Part shown: positions 44,307 through 52,760 of the stretch, one piece after another | Position numbering within the stretch: position 1 is the stretch's first letter | Layout of the letters: each line of letters opens with the position of its first letter | Assembly (NCBI GenBank): GCA_021405315.1 | Contig: QWIH01000003.1 | Coordinates: 53,833 to 117,832 of the forward strand | Length of the DNA: 64,000 bases | Direction: 5' to 3' | Origin: Leptolyngbya sp. PLA1 | GTDB lineage: Bacteria; Planctomycetota; Phycisphaerae; Phycisphaerales; UBA1924 | Program-made: the position numbers and the translations under genes | The notes under the pieces: generated by a model | What the model was told of the DNA's origin: nothing | Seen by the model: the letters and a program-made list of their open reading frames with translations, nothing else | Databases searched by the model: none

Positions 44307-45104
44307 GTGTTCCTCCTCTCCAGATGCGTCCGCTTCGCCGTCGGCGCCGTGCCCCCGGGCCCGGACTCGCGCAACGGCTACGCCGGGCGCCCGGCGATGG
44401 CCGGCCTCGGCGCACATTACGAACTCTCGGTGCGCTGCCGGGGCGACGTCGACCCCACCCTAGGGTACATGATCGATATCCAGGAGATCGATCGCGCCGT
44501 GCGCGCCGCCGCAATCCCCCGCATCCGCGCGGCGTTCGACGAGCACCCCGCAAGCGACCCCGGCATGCTGCTCTCGCAGATCATGCCACACCTCGCCGCG
44601 GAACTCCGCGGGCTGCTCGACTCCGTGATCTGGCGACTCTCCCCCTACTACTCCGTGGAGGTCCGAATGGGCGCTCTCGAATCCGTCCTGGTCCGCCAAC
44701 GCTTCGACTTCGCCGCCGCCCACAGGCTCAACGTCGAATCGCTGAGCCCGGACGAGAATCTCCGGCTGTTCGGCAAGTGCAACTACCCGGGCGGGCACGG
44801 TCACAACTACCAGGTGGAACCCTGCATCGCTGCCCCGCTCGGGGCCCACGGCGCCGCGATCCCTCTCTCTGCCCTGGAGTCGCTCGTGCACGCCGTCATC
44901 ATCGAGCGGTTCGACCACCGCAACCTCAACCAGGACGTGGAAGAGTTCCGCCCGCCCCGGGGCGTGAACCCTTCGGTGGAGAACATCGCACGCGTCTGTC
45001 ACCGGCTGCTGGCTCCCGAAGTCGCCCGCACGTTCCCCGGCGCGGAGCTCCGCAGCGTCACCGTGTGGGAGTCCGACCGCACGAGCAGCACCTTCCCCGC
45101 CTGA
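44307..45104 (+). CDS. doubled 6-pyruvoyl-tetrahydropterin synthase/QueD-like protein
   Basis: A 265-residue protein with two related halves. The C-terminal half has the active PTPS pattern: a first zinc His in FDFAAAHRLNVES, KCNYPGGHGHNYQV with the other two zinc histidines, and RFDHRNLNQD. The N-terminal half (VRFAVGAVPPGPDS, GLGAHYELSVRCRG, GYMIDIQEIDRAV) follows the same layout but lacks the zinc histidines. It may make 6-carboxytetrahydropterin for queuosine or a pterin; which is unclear. The GTG start at 44307 is tentative; a TACACT hexamer ends 5 nt before it. It is divergent from the gpx-T2SS operon. Confidence 0.8.
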   Translation: MFLLSRCVRFAVGAVPPGPDSRNGYAGRPAMAGLGAHYELSVRCRGDVDPTLGYMIDIQEIDRAVRAAAIPRIRAAFDEHPASDPGMLLSQIMPHLAAELRGLLDSVIWRLSPYYSVEVRMGALESVLVRQRFDFAAAHRLNVESLSPDENLRLFGKCNYPGGHGHNYQVEPCIAAPLGAHGAAIPLSALESLVHAVIIERFDHRNLNQDVEEFRPPRGVNPSVENIARVCHRLLAPEVARTFPGAELRSVTVWESDRTSSTFPA

Positions 45105-45145
45105 ACGCTCACCCCAACCCGCCCCCCGCTCCGTAGGATCGCCCC

Positions 45146-46825
45146 ATGGGCCTTGGTTCTCTCCTCAACACCTCGGGTGTCCTGACCGACGAGCAGCTCA
45201 AGGAAGCGTCGGCAGAACAGCAGCGGACGGGTGAGCGCCTCGACCGCGTGCTCCTGCGCATGGGCCTCGCCAGCCGCGCTCAGGTCGTGGAGGCGCTCGG
45301 CACCCAGTTCCAGATGGAGGTCGTGGACCTCGGCGCCCTCGCTGTTGACCCCGCCACGCTCTCGGCGCTCCCGTCCAAGCTCATCTTCAGGCACCGCTGC
45401 GTCCCGATCCGAAAAAGCGGCGACACGCTCACCATCGCCATCGCAGACCCCTACGAGCTCGGCATGGTCGACGAGCTGCGCCTGCACACGCGCGGACCGA
45501 TCGAGCTCGTCCTCGCCGACGAGGAAGAGCTGACCAAGTTCCTCCGCGCCAACTTCGGAGTCGGTGGTGACACCCTCGACGCCCTCACCGGGCAGGACGG
45601 GCCCGAGGTCGACCTGCCCCAGGCCGACGACGCCGAGCAGGCCCAGGAAGCCTCGGTCATCAAGCTCGTCAGCGATCTCCTCGCCGAAGCCATCGCCGAG
45701 CGGGCCACCGACGTCCACATCGAGCCCTACGAGCACGACCTCGTCGTCCGATACCGCATCGACGGCGTGCTCCACCGTGCCAACGTCCCGCCCACCATCA
45801 CCCGGTTCGCCCCGGCCATCGTCAGCCGCCTCAAGATCATGGCGAACCTCAACATCGCCGAGAAACGCCGCCCCCAGGACGGCCGCATCACCTACAAGTT
45901 CCGCCCCCAGGGAGGCGGGGCGCCCCAGGAGTTCGACCTCCGACTCTCGATCATCCCCATGCTCTTCGGCGAGGGTGTGGTGCTCCGCGTCCTCTCCAAG
46001 ACCGCGGTGCTCATGTCGCTGCCGGACCTCGGCATGCCCGCCCAGGTTCTGGGCGCCTGGCAGAAGCTGATCCAGAGACCACACGGCATCCTGCTCGTCA
46101 CCGGTCCCACCGGGTCGGGCAAGTCCACGACCCTCTACGCCTCGCTCAACACCATCGTCAGCGATGAGATCAAGGTCATCACCGTCGAAGACCCCGTCGA
46201 GTACCACGTCTCCGGCGTCAACCAGATCCAGGTCAACACCAAGGTCGGGCTCGATTTCGCCTCCGGACTGCGCTCCATCCTCCGTCATGATCCCGACGCG
46301 GTCATGATCGGCGAGATCCGCGACAAGGAGACCGCCGAGGTCGCGGTCCAGGCCTCCCTCACCGGCCACCTCGTCTTCTCCACCCTCCACACGAACGATG
46401 CCGCGGGCTCCGTCACCAGATTGCTCGACATGGGCGTCGAGCCCTTCCTCGTCGCCTCCTCCCTGGAGGGCGTGCTCGCTCAGCGCCTCGTCCGCCGCAT
46501 CTGCGCGGAGTGCGCCGAGCTCTACGAGCCCGACCCCGACGACCTGCCCGCGGGATTCTCCCTCCAGCCCGGTGAAAGGCTCAAGCGTGGCCGGGGCTGC
46601 CGCGCCTGCCGGAACACCGGCCTGCGTGGCCGCGTCGGCGTCTACGAACTCCTCCGGATCAACGACCACCTCCGCCACATGATGGCCGACCGCGCCACCA
46701 GCCCGGAGATCGCGTCCCGGGCCAAGGCCGATGGCGACCTCTGGACCCTGCTCGACGACGGGTTCTCGAAGGTGCGTCAGGGCTCCACCACGCTCGCAGA
46801 GGTCCTCTCCTCGCTCAGCGAATAG
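45146..46825 (+). CDS. gspE: type II secretion ATPase GspE
   Basis: A 559-residue hexameric ATPase. An N-terminal MshEN/T2SSE_N domain (about 1-150) precedes the RecA-like core. Walker A GPTGSGKSTTLYA is near 319, the Asp box VITVEDPVEYH near 347, Walker B MIGEIRDKETAE near 388 and the His box TGHLVFSTLHTND near 408. A C4 zinc module has CAEC (about 452) and CRAC (about 485). It drives pseudopilus assembly through GspL and GspF. It is separated from the rest of the T2SS genes, which lie on the other strand. An AGGA sits 8 nt before the ATG. Confidence 0.96.
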   Translation: MGLGSLLNTSGVLTDEQLKEASAEQQRTGERLDRVLLRMGLASRAQVVEALGTQFQMEVVDLGALAVDPATLSALPSKLIFRHRCVPIRKSGDTLTIAIADPYELGMVDELRLHTRGPIELVLADEEELTKFLRANFGVGGDTLDALTGQDGPEVDLPQADDAEQAQEASVIKLVSDLLAEAIAERATDVHIEPYEHDLVVRYRIDGVLHRANVPPTITRFAPAIVSRLKIMANLNIAEKRRPQDGRITYKFRPQGGGAPQEFDLRLSIIPMLFGEGVVLRVLSKTAVLMSLPDLGMPAQVLGAWQKLIQRPHGILLVTGPTGSGKSTTLYASLNTIVSDEIKVITVEDPVEYHVSGVNQIQVNTKVGLDFASGLRSILRHDPDAVMIGEIRDKETAEVAVQASLTGHLVFSTLHTNDAAGSVTRLLDMGVEPFLVASSLEGVLAQRLVRRICAECAELYEPDPDDLPAGFSLQPGERLKRGRGCRACRNTGLRGRVGVYELLRINDHLRHMMADRATSPEIASRAKADGDLWTLLDDGFSKVRQGSTTLAEVLSSLSE

Positions 46826-46829
46826 CCGC

Positions 46830-47873
46830 GTGCACTCCCCCGCCTCCCCAGAGCGAATCCTCCTGATCCGTCCCTCGGCGATGGGTGATGTGGCACGCAC
46901 CGTCCCGCTGCTGGCGGCGCTTCGACAGGCCTACCCCGGGGCACGGATCGACTGGCTGGTCCAGGACGCCTTCGCCGACGTGATCAGCGCCCACCCGGCG
47001 CTCTCCCGCGTCGTCCCGTTCCCCAGGCGCGAGTTCTCTCGCTGGTTCCGGACCGGACGCTGGGCCGCGCTGGCCGCCTATCTCCGCCGATTCTCCCGCG
47101 AACGCTACGACCTCGTCATCGACGCGCAGGGCCTGGCCCGCAGCGCCCTCATCGCGTGGTGCACCGGGGCGCCCGTCCGCCTTGGTCATTCGGACGCACG
47201 AGAGCTCGGCTGGATCGCCTACACGGCTCGCGTGCCCGCCGACCCGGAAGCGCACACCGTCACGCGCATGCTCTCGCTCCTCCGGTCGCTCGGCATCCCC
47301 GCGGTCGCCAACGCCCGGACCATGAGGCTCTACACCCCGACCTCCGGCGCCGGGTTTGCCTCCTCAGTCCCAGCGCTCGCCGGCCGGCGATACGCGGTGA
47401 TCGCGCCCACCAGCCGCTGGGTCTCCAAGCAGTGGCCCGACGAACGCTTCGCCGCCCTCGCCCGCGAACTCGCATCGAGCGGCACGCCCGTCGCGCTGGT
47501 CGGCGCCGCCTCGGAGCGCCCCCAGGTCCCCGCGTGCACCGCCCTCGCCCGCGAGAACTCCGGCTTCGTTGATCTGCTCGGTGCCACCAGCGTGGCGCAG
47601 CTCATGGACGTCATCGAACACGCCGCCCTCGTCGTCGGGAACGACTCCGCGGCACTCCATATCGCCGTCGGCTTTGACCGGCCGATCGTCGGCCTGTACG
47701 GCCCCACCAGGTTGCACCGCGTCGGACCGTGGGGCCGCCCGGGCGACGCCATCCAGCACGCCAGAGCCTCCGACCGAATGGACCACAAGGACGCCCGTTC
47801 CCGATCGCTCATGGACCGGATCAGCGTTCCCGAGGTCATCGGCGCATGCCGCCAGCGCCTCGCGGGCTCATGA
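46830..47873 (+). CDS. family 9 glycosyltransferase (heptosyltransferase-like)
   Basis: A 347-residue GT-B fold protein. The N-terminus ILLIRPSAMGDVARTVPLLA, the middle YDLVIDAQGLARSALIAW and the C-terminal VVGNDSAALHIAVGFDRPIV are typical of ADP-heptose:LPS heptosyltransferases (WaaC/WaaF family). It likely builds the inner core of a lipopolysaccharide, consistent with a Gram-negative envelope. It starts with GTG only 4 nt after gspE, so both are probably on one transcript. The exact sugar is unknown. Confidence 0.88.
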   Translation: MHSPASPERILLIRPSAMGDVARTVPLLAALRQAYPGARIDWLVQDAFADVISAHPALSRVVPFPRREFSRWFRTGRWAALAAYLRRFSRERYDLVIDAQGLARSALIAWCTGAPVRLGHSDARELGWIAYTARVPADPEAHTVTRMLSLLRSLGIPAVANARTMRLYTPTSGAGFASSVPALAGRRYAVIAPTSRWVSKQWPDERFAALARELASSGTPVALVGAASERPQVPACTALARENSGFVDLLGATSVAQLMDVIEHAALVVGNDSAALHIAVGFDRPIVGLYGPTRLHRVGPWGRPGDAIQHARASDRMDHKDARSRSLMDRISVPEVIGACRQRLAGS

Positions 47874-47909
47874 CCCCGGCGTCCCGCCGTCCCGTGGGTC
47901 GCCCCCGGC

Positions 47910-49076
47910 TCAGCCGTTCTTCTTCGCAAACTCCCGCATGAACGACGCCAGGGCCTCGCACCCCTCCAGCGACATGGCGTTGTACGTGCTCGCCCGCATG
48001 CCGCCCGTCGAGCGGTGCCCCTTGAGCTGGTCCATGCGGTTCTTCGATGCCTCCTTGACGAACAGCTCGTCGATCTGCTCGCTCGGGCACCGGAACGTGA
48101 TATTCATGAGGCTGCGGCTGTCGGGCCGCGCATGGCCCCTGTAGAACCCGCCGGATTCATCCACCGCCTTGTAGATGACCGCCGCCTTCTCCATGTTCCT
48201 CTTGTGCAGCGCCGCCAGTCCGCCCTGCTTCAGGATCCACTTGAACATCAGCCCGCACATGTAGATCGCGAACACAGGAGGCGTGTTGTGCCGGCTCTCG
48301 TCCTTCGCATGCACCCGGTACTGCAGCATGCCGGGCAACTCCCGCGGATTGCGGGCCAACAGGTCGTCCCGGATGATGACCAGCGTCGTCCCCGCCACGC
48401 CGATGTTCTTCTGCGCGCCGGCGTAGATCAACCCGAAGTCCGCCACGTTGATCGGGCGGCTGTAGATGTCGCTGGACATGTCCGCGATCAGCGGAACGCC
48501 CGAAGGCACCTTCGGCAGACGGATCGAGCCGTCCGTCGCGCTCGCACGCCACTGCGTCCCGTAGATCGTGTTGTTCGTGCACATGTGCACGTACGCGGGT
48601 GTTGCCGAGTACCTGATCTCCCCGTCCGTCGGGCAGTACACGTGCTTGATCGGCCTCCCGTCCCACGCCTCGTGGATCGTGCCGTACATCTTTGCGTGCT
48701 CGGCGCTCTTCTCCGCCCAGTACCCCGTCGTCAGATAGTCCGCCGTCTGGTTCTGTGCCAGCAGGTTCGCGGGGATCATGAAGTTCTGGCTCGTCGCCCC
48801 GCCCGTCAGGAACAGCACCTGATAGCCCGCGGGGATGTTCGCGACCTTGCGGCAGTTCTCCACCGCCTCCGCCAGCACCTTGTCGTACGTCTTTGCACGG
48901 TGGCTGTGCTCCAGGATCCCGATGCCCGTGCCCGAGACGTCCCACAGGTCCTGCTGGGCCTGGCGGATCACTTCCTCAGGCAGCACGCTCGGCCCGGCGC
49001 AGAAGTTCCACGCGCGGGCGGTGTTCGAGGTCGCGGCTCCAACGCTCTTCGCGGTGTCGATGGCGGCGGTAGTCAT
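47910..49076 (-). CDS. serC: phosphoserine aminotransferase
   Basis: A 388-residue PLP enzyme that converts 3-phosphohydroxypyruvate and glutamate to phosphoserine. It has NFCAGPSVLPEEVI at the start, LFLTGGATSQNFMIPANL, IADMSSDIYSRPIN, and the PLP lysine near residue 220 in YAGAQKNIGVAGTT. The C-terminus FRCPSEQIDELFVKEA and GHRSTGGMRASTYNAM are typical. About 20 extra residues precede the conserved N-terminus. No Shine-Dalgarno site is seen; a TACCAT hexamer ends 6 nt before the ATG, similar to the accA arrangement. It lies 40 nt downstream of serA. Confidence 0.95.
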   Translation of the reverse strand: MTTAAIDTAKSVGAATSNTARAWNFCAGPSVLPEEVIRQAQQDLWDVSGTGIGILEHSHRAKTYDKVLAEAVENCRKVANIPAGYQVLFLTGGATSQNFMIPANLLAQNQTADYLTTGYWAEKSAEHAKMYGTIHEAWDGRPIKHVYCPTDGEIRYSATPAYVHMCTNNTIYGTQWRASATDGSIRLPKVPSGVPLIADMSSDIYSRPINVADFGLIYAGAQKNIGVAGTTLVIIRDDLLARNPRELPGMLQYRVHAKDESRHNTPPVFAIYMCGLMFKWILKQGGLAALHKRNMEKAAVIYKAVDESGGFYRGHARPDSRSLMNITFRCPSEQIDELFVKEASKNRMDQLKGHRSTGGMRASTYNAMSLEGCEALASFMREFAKKNG

Positions 49077-49116
49077 GCCCGAATGGTATCCACACCCGGG
49101 AACCCTGACCCTCGCC

Positions 49117-50088
49117 CTACGCGTTCACGCAGTTCTCCGCCCGCCCCGTCTGCTTGAACACCCGCACCACACGCACCGCCTCCTCCGCCACCGCCAGTTG
49201 CGCCTGGTCCGTCGACGCCCCGCAGTGGTGCGACAGGTACACCCCGGCCAGCTTCGCCGACTCGTTCCCCCACGGGGCCTGAGCCTCCGCCGGCTGATTC
49301 TCCGACACATCCAGCCCTGCACGCAGCCCCTTCGTCCGCACCGCGTCGCGCAGCGCCGCCTCGTCCACCACGCCGGCTCGCGACGTGTTGATGAAGTACG
49401 CCCCCGGCTTCATCGCGTCGAAAAACGCCTTCCCGAACAGCTTCTTGGTCGTATCCGTCAGCGGCAGGTGCACGCTGATCGCGTCGCACCGCGCCGCCAG
49501 CGACATCAGCGCCGGGGTGTCCGTCCCCCCCCACTCGCAGTTCAGTGCCGACGCATGCTGCGGCGTGATCCCCCGGCTCCACGCCACCACGTGCATCCCG
49601 AACGCCCCGGCCCGCCTGATCACTTCCTGCCCGATGTTCCCCACGCCGATCACGCCCAGCGTCAGGCCCTTCAGGCCCCGGGCCTTGCCGAACTCCTTCT
49701 TGTCCCAGCGTCCCTGGCGCGCCGCGTCCCACTGCTCGGGCAGTCGCCGGTCGCAGCACAGCAGCAACCCCATCGCCAGTTCCGCCACCGCCACCGCGTT
49801 CATGCCCGGTGTGTTGCAGACCTTCACGCCCCGCGACGAGGCCGCCCCCACGTCGATGTTGTCCACCCCTGCGCCGGCTCGGATGACCAGCTTCAGCGAG
49901 GGCGCCCTCCCCAGCACCTCCGCCGTCACCTTCGAAGACCGCACGATCAGCACATGCGGGTCGGCCTTGGCCACCGCCTCCGCCAGACCGGATGCCCCGG
50001 CGCCGGGCTGGTTCAGCACCTCGCACCCCGCCGCCGCCAATCCGTCTAGACCCGCCTGCTCAAACTTGTCCGCCACGAGCACTTTCAC
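49117..50088 (-). CDS. serA: D-3-phosphoglycerate dehydrogenase, short form
   Basis: A 323-residue NAD-dependent dehydrogenase that makes 3-phosphohydroxypyruvate for SerC. The NAD motif is GVIGVGNIG (G148, G150, G153). The substrate Arg lies in INTSRAGVVDE (R237) and the catalytic His in SHHCGAST (H288). It lacks ACT and ASB domains, so serine feedback through these is not expected. In the usual DVF-x-x-EP block this protein reads DVSENQP, so the position of the catalytic Glu may be Gln. The GTG at 50088 has GGGAGG 5 nt upstream. A TATGCT hexamer at 50128-50123 may be its -10 box. Confidence 0.92.
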   Translation of the reverse strand: MKVLVADKFEQAGLDGLAAAGCEVLNQPGAGASGLAEAVAKADPHVLIVRSSKVTAEVLGRAPSLKLVIRAGAGVDNIDVGAASSRGVKVCNTPGMNAVAVAELAMGLLLCCDRRLPEQWDAARQGRWDKKEFGKARGLKGLTLGVIGVGNIGQEVIRRAGAFGMHVVAWSRGITPQHASALNCEWGGTDTPALMSLAARCDAISVHLPLTDTTKKLFGKAFFDAMKPGAYFINTSRAGVVDEAALRDAVRTKGLRAGLDVSENQPAEAQAPWGNESAKLAGVYLSHHCGASTDQAQLAVAEEAVRVVRVFKQTGRAENCVNA

Positions 50089-50140
50089 GCGAACCTCCCG
50101 GCTGCAAGCCTGTTGAACGTTGAGCATAGTCCGACACGCC

Positions 50141-50180
50141 AAAAAAGACAGCGGGCCTCCACCCCTGCGGAGGCCCGCTG
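50141..50180 (-). terminator. strong intrinsic terminator after the pilin-like gene
   Basis: On the minus strand CAGCGGGCCTCC and GGAGGCCCGCTG form a perfect 12-bp stem with an 8-nt loop, followed by TCTTTTTTGG. It ends transcription of the pilin-like gene before the serA promoter. It is the clearest terminator in the window. Confidence 0.88.
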
Positions 50181-50212
50181 CGCGGACAGTGAATGGTTCA
50201 CCCGGCGACCGC

Positions 50213-51280
50213 TTACCTGGAAATGACCTCCGGCGCGTCAAAGTCGACGCCCTTCAGTCCCTCTCGGGTCCAGCGGTAGAACCCGGTCATGCTGTCGGTG
50301 CCGACGAAGGTGCCGTTCAGCAGCGGAGCCTCCCAGCGCTCGGGGGTATAGGTGAAGGTCAGGCCAAAGGCGCGGGTCGGGTTGAGCGGATCAAACCCGT
50401 CGTTCGCGTCGCCCGCGGAACGGGGCGCGCCCGTCGTCTTGATGCGGACCGAGGAGTCAAAGAACGAGATCGGCGAACGAGCCTGGGCGTGTGCGTAGAA
50501 CCACCAGCGCTTGCCGAAGTGGCGGGCGTTGGAGTCGTAGATGTGCACCTTGTTGGAGGGGAAGGACACATCGGTCAGCCGACGCCGACCCAGCACGTTC
50601 TGAGCCGCGGGGGAGTAGTACGTGCGGTGCGTGCCGGCGGAGGTCACCGTCGGGCCGCGATCGGGCGAGTACGCCGCGGGGACGGTCTCATACGAGGACG
50701 AGTAGGGCCACCGGAAGCCGGTCGCCGCATCCGTCGCGTTGCTCGGAACCGGGTCCAGGGCCATCGCGCCCGCGGTGCCGAAGGCGCCGGGGTTGCTCTG
50801 CCAGCGGATGCGGTGGTAATCCTCGGGGCAGACCACCATGCGCTCGGGCAGGCGCTGCGCCAGGTAATCCTGCAGCACGAGGTGGTTGTACAGCACGTGC
50901 GGGATCCACGCCGAGATGATCGGGAAATCATCCCGGCCCGTCCGCCGACGGAGGATGTCGATCGCCTGCGCCGCCGCCGCCGCGAGGTCGTCGCCCGAGG
51001 TCGCGGCGTAGTTGCGCAGGTCGGCGTACTGCAGCGTGGCGTTCGCGTTCTCCGGCGTAACCGTGAACGAGAACGCGCGGTCCTTGAACTCCGACGCGTA
51101 CCCCGCGGTCGCCGTCACGAACTGCCGCTCGTTCGAGCCGCACAGCGTCAGCCGTGCCGAGCGACGCGCTTCCGCCAGCGACGGGAGCAGAATGCCGATC
51201 AGCAGCGCGATGATGGCGATCACCACCAACAGCTCGATCAGCGTAAAGCCACGAACCGGTCCCCGATGGCGCTTCGTCAT
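50213..51280 (-). CDS. pilin-like protein with prepilin leader (planctomycete type)
   Basis: A 355-residue protein with leader MTKRHRGPVRG^FTLIELLVVIAIIALL (Gly-1, Phe+1, Glu+5), the long hydrophobic helix and ARLTLCGSNERQFVTATAGY. This is the common form of planctomycete pilin-like proteins often found in many copies per genome. The globular part has no clear relatives I can name. It would be matured by the prepilin peptidase and may enter a pilus-like or T2SS-related assembly. The ATG at 51280 has GGAGGT 6 nt upstream. It is a single-gene unit ended by the 50141-50180 terminator. Confidence 0.85.
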   Translation of the reverse strand: MTKRHRGPVRGFTLIELLVVIAIIALLIGILLPSLAEARRSARLTLCGSNERQFVTATAGYASEFKDRAFSFTVTPENANATLQYADLRNYAATSGDDLAAAAAQAIDILRRRTGRDDFPIISAWIPHVLYNHLVLQDYLAQRLPERMVVCPEDYHRIRWQSNPGAFGTAGAMALDPVPSNATDAATGFRWPYSSSYETVPAAYSPDRGPTVTSAGTHRTYYSPAAQNVLGRRRLTDVSFPSNKVHIYDSNARHFGKRWWFYAHAQARSPISFFDSSVRIKTTGAPRSAGDANDGFDPLNPTRAFGLTFTYTPERWEAPLLNGTFVGTDSMTGFYRWTREGLKGVDFDAPEVISR

Positions 51281-51548
51281 GTACGACCTCCGTTCAGAAC
51301 CCCAGCGAATGACTGTGCCGCGACCGCGGCGGAGAGACTCTTCGAACCCAGAAGTTACCACAAAAACCGAACACTGTCCAACAAATCATCGCGAGCGGTA
51401 AGTCGTGCCCAAACACACCGGCGCTCAGAACGCCTCACGACCCCCTCATACTACAATAACTTCGGCCGGTCCCTGCCGTCAAGCACAGACTTCAGAACCA
51501 GTGACTTAGCCCTCCCCCGTATCCGGGGATCAACGCGGAGTCAGGACC

Positions 51549-52484
51549 ATGAAACCCAATCTGTCACGCTACCGGAATCCGATCATGACCCTAACCGTGG
51601 TGCCCCTCCTCGCGGGAGTCGGCTTCTTCGCGGCACCGCCCGCCGCCATCGTCGCCGGGTCGTCGGTTTCGGAAGCAGACCTGCTCCCACCGCTCGCCGA
51701 AGCCGCCGGAGCCATCGTGCTCGAAGAACTGACGCTCCGAAAAGCCCTCGAGTCCGAGTTGGCCGGGGAAGGCCTGTCGGTTAGCCCCGCACAGATCGAG
51801 GCCGAGCGAAGCCTCCTGATCCGAACCGTCGCGGCGGAGTCCCGGGCGTCCGAGGCCCAGGCCGAGGAAATGATCGCAGGGATGCGACGAGCCCGAGGTC
51901 TGGGCGAATCTCGCTTCGCGGGCCTGCTCTGGAGAAACGCCGCCCTGCGGGCCCTCGTCGCGCCGCGCGCAACTCCCACGCCCGAAGACATGGCCCTCGC
52001 CACGCAGCTCGAGTTCGGCCCCCGATTCCGCGCCCGACTGCTCGTCACACGCTCCGCAGCCGAGGCCGCCCGCGCCGTCGACGACGTTCGTGCCGCCGGT
52101 GCCGCGGCGCCGATGCGCTTCGCCGAGCACGCGTTCCTCCGATCCATCGACGCATCCGGTCCGCGGGGCGGGCTGCTGGTAGACGCCAGCCCCGCCGACG
52201 GGGCGCTCCCCCCCCTGGTCCGCACCGCCCTCACCTCGCTCTCACCCGGCGACTGCTCGGATGTCCTCTCGGTCGACGGCGGCTACGCCGTGGTGCTGCT
52301 TGAGGCCCGCACCCGCGAGCCACGCGTGCCCAGCGCCCCGGAACTCCGAGAGCTCGAGTCCAAGGTGGTCATGCGAATCCAACGGCTGGCCATGGACCGG
52401 CTCGCTCGGACTCTGGTCGACCGGACCGAGGTGTCCGTCATGTCCGACCCGCTCCGCTGGTCGTGGGAGCGACGGCCACGCTGA
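51549..52484 (+). CDS. secreted parvulin/SurA-like chaperone or isomerase
   Basis: A 311-residue protein with an N-terminal signal segment (about 13-35), a helical SurA-N-like region (RKALESELAGEGLSVSPAQI) and a parvulin-like region (ARLLVTRSAAEAARAVDDVR ... FLRSIDASGPRGGLLVDAS ... GDCSDVLSVDGGYAVVLLEA). It probably assists folding of exported proteins in the periplasm. The parvulin core is short and may have lost isomerase activity. TACAAT at 51452 is a possible -10 box, giving an 85-nt leader. The GGAG 8 nt before the ATG fits as ribosome site. Confidence 0.7.
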   Translation: MKPNLSRYRNPIMTLTVVPLLAGVGFFAAPPAAIVAGSSVSEADLLPPLAEAAGAIVLEELTLRKALESELAGEGLSVSPAQIEAERSLLIRTVAAESRASEAQAEEMIAGMRRARGLGESRFAGLLWRNAALRALVAPRATPTPEDMALATQLEFGPRFRARLLVTRSAAEAARAVDDVRAAGAAAPMRFAEHAFLRSIDASGPRGGLLVDASPADGALPPLVRTALTSLSPGDCSDVLSVDGGYAVVLLEARTREPRVPSAPELRELESKVVMRIQRLAMDRLARTLVDRTEVSVMSDPLRWSWERRPR

Positions 52485-52493
52485 CGCGCCTCG

Positions 52494-52724
52494 TCACACC
52501 TCGTACACGATGCAGACGAAAATGTCCGACGGGGCAAAGCGCCGAGTGCCGGTCTCGTGCGAGACACGCTTGTTCTCTCCCTGCGGCATCACCGCCTGGG
52601 GAGACATGTTGCCGAAGATGTTGATGATCGCCTTCGGCTTGGTCTCGCGAAGCCAGGTGTTGACCTCGGACTCCAGCCGCCCGGTCTCGCCCTCGATCCC
52701 GCAGAACAACTTGATCTGGTGCAT
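52494..52724 (-). CDS. small conserved-looking cytoplasmic protein
   Basis: A 76-residue protein starting MHQIKLFCGIEGETGRLESE, followed by LRETKPKAIINIFGNMSPQ. It has a plausible alpha/beta fold, no signal peptide and no membrane segment. I do not recognise the family. It follows rny by 36 nt in the same direction. No Shine-Dalgarno site is seen, but TATACT on the minus strand (52739-52734) ends 9 nt before the ATG, so it may have its own almost leaderless transcript. It converges on the parvulin-like gene with 9 nt between stops. Confidence 0.6.
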   Translation of the reverse strand: MHQIKLFCGIEGETGRLESEVNTWLRETKPKAIINIFGNMSPQAVMPQGENKRVSHETGTRRFAPSDIFVCIVYEV

Positions 52725-52760
52725 GGTGAGCGGAGTATACGGCGCACGCCCTCGGGTCAC

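Noticed and set aside
45134..45146. TAGGAT before gspE as a leaderless -10 box
   Set aside because: The same bases contain AGGA at a good Shine-Dalgarno distance (8 nt), and no -35 box fits.
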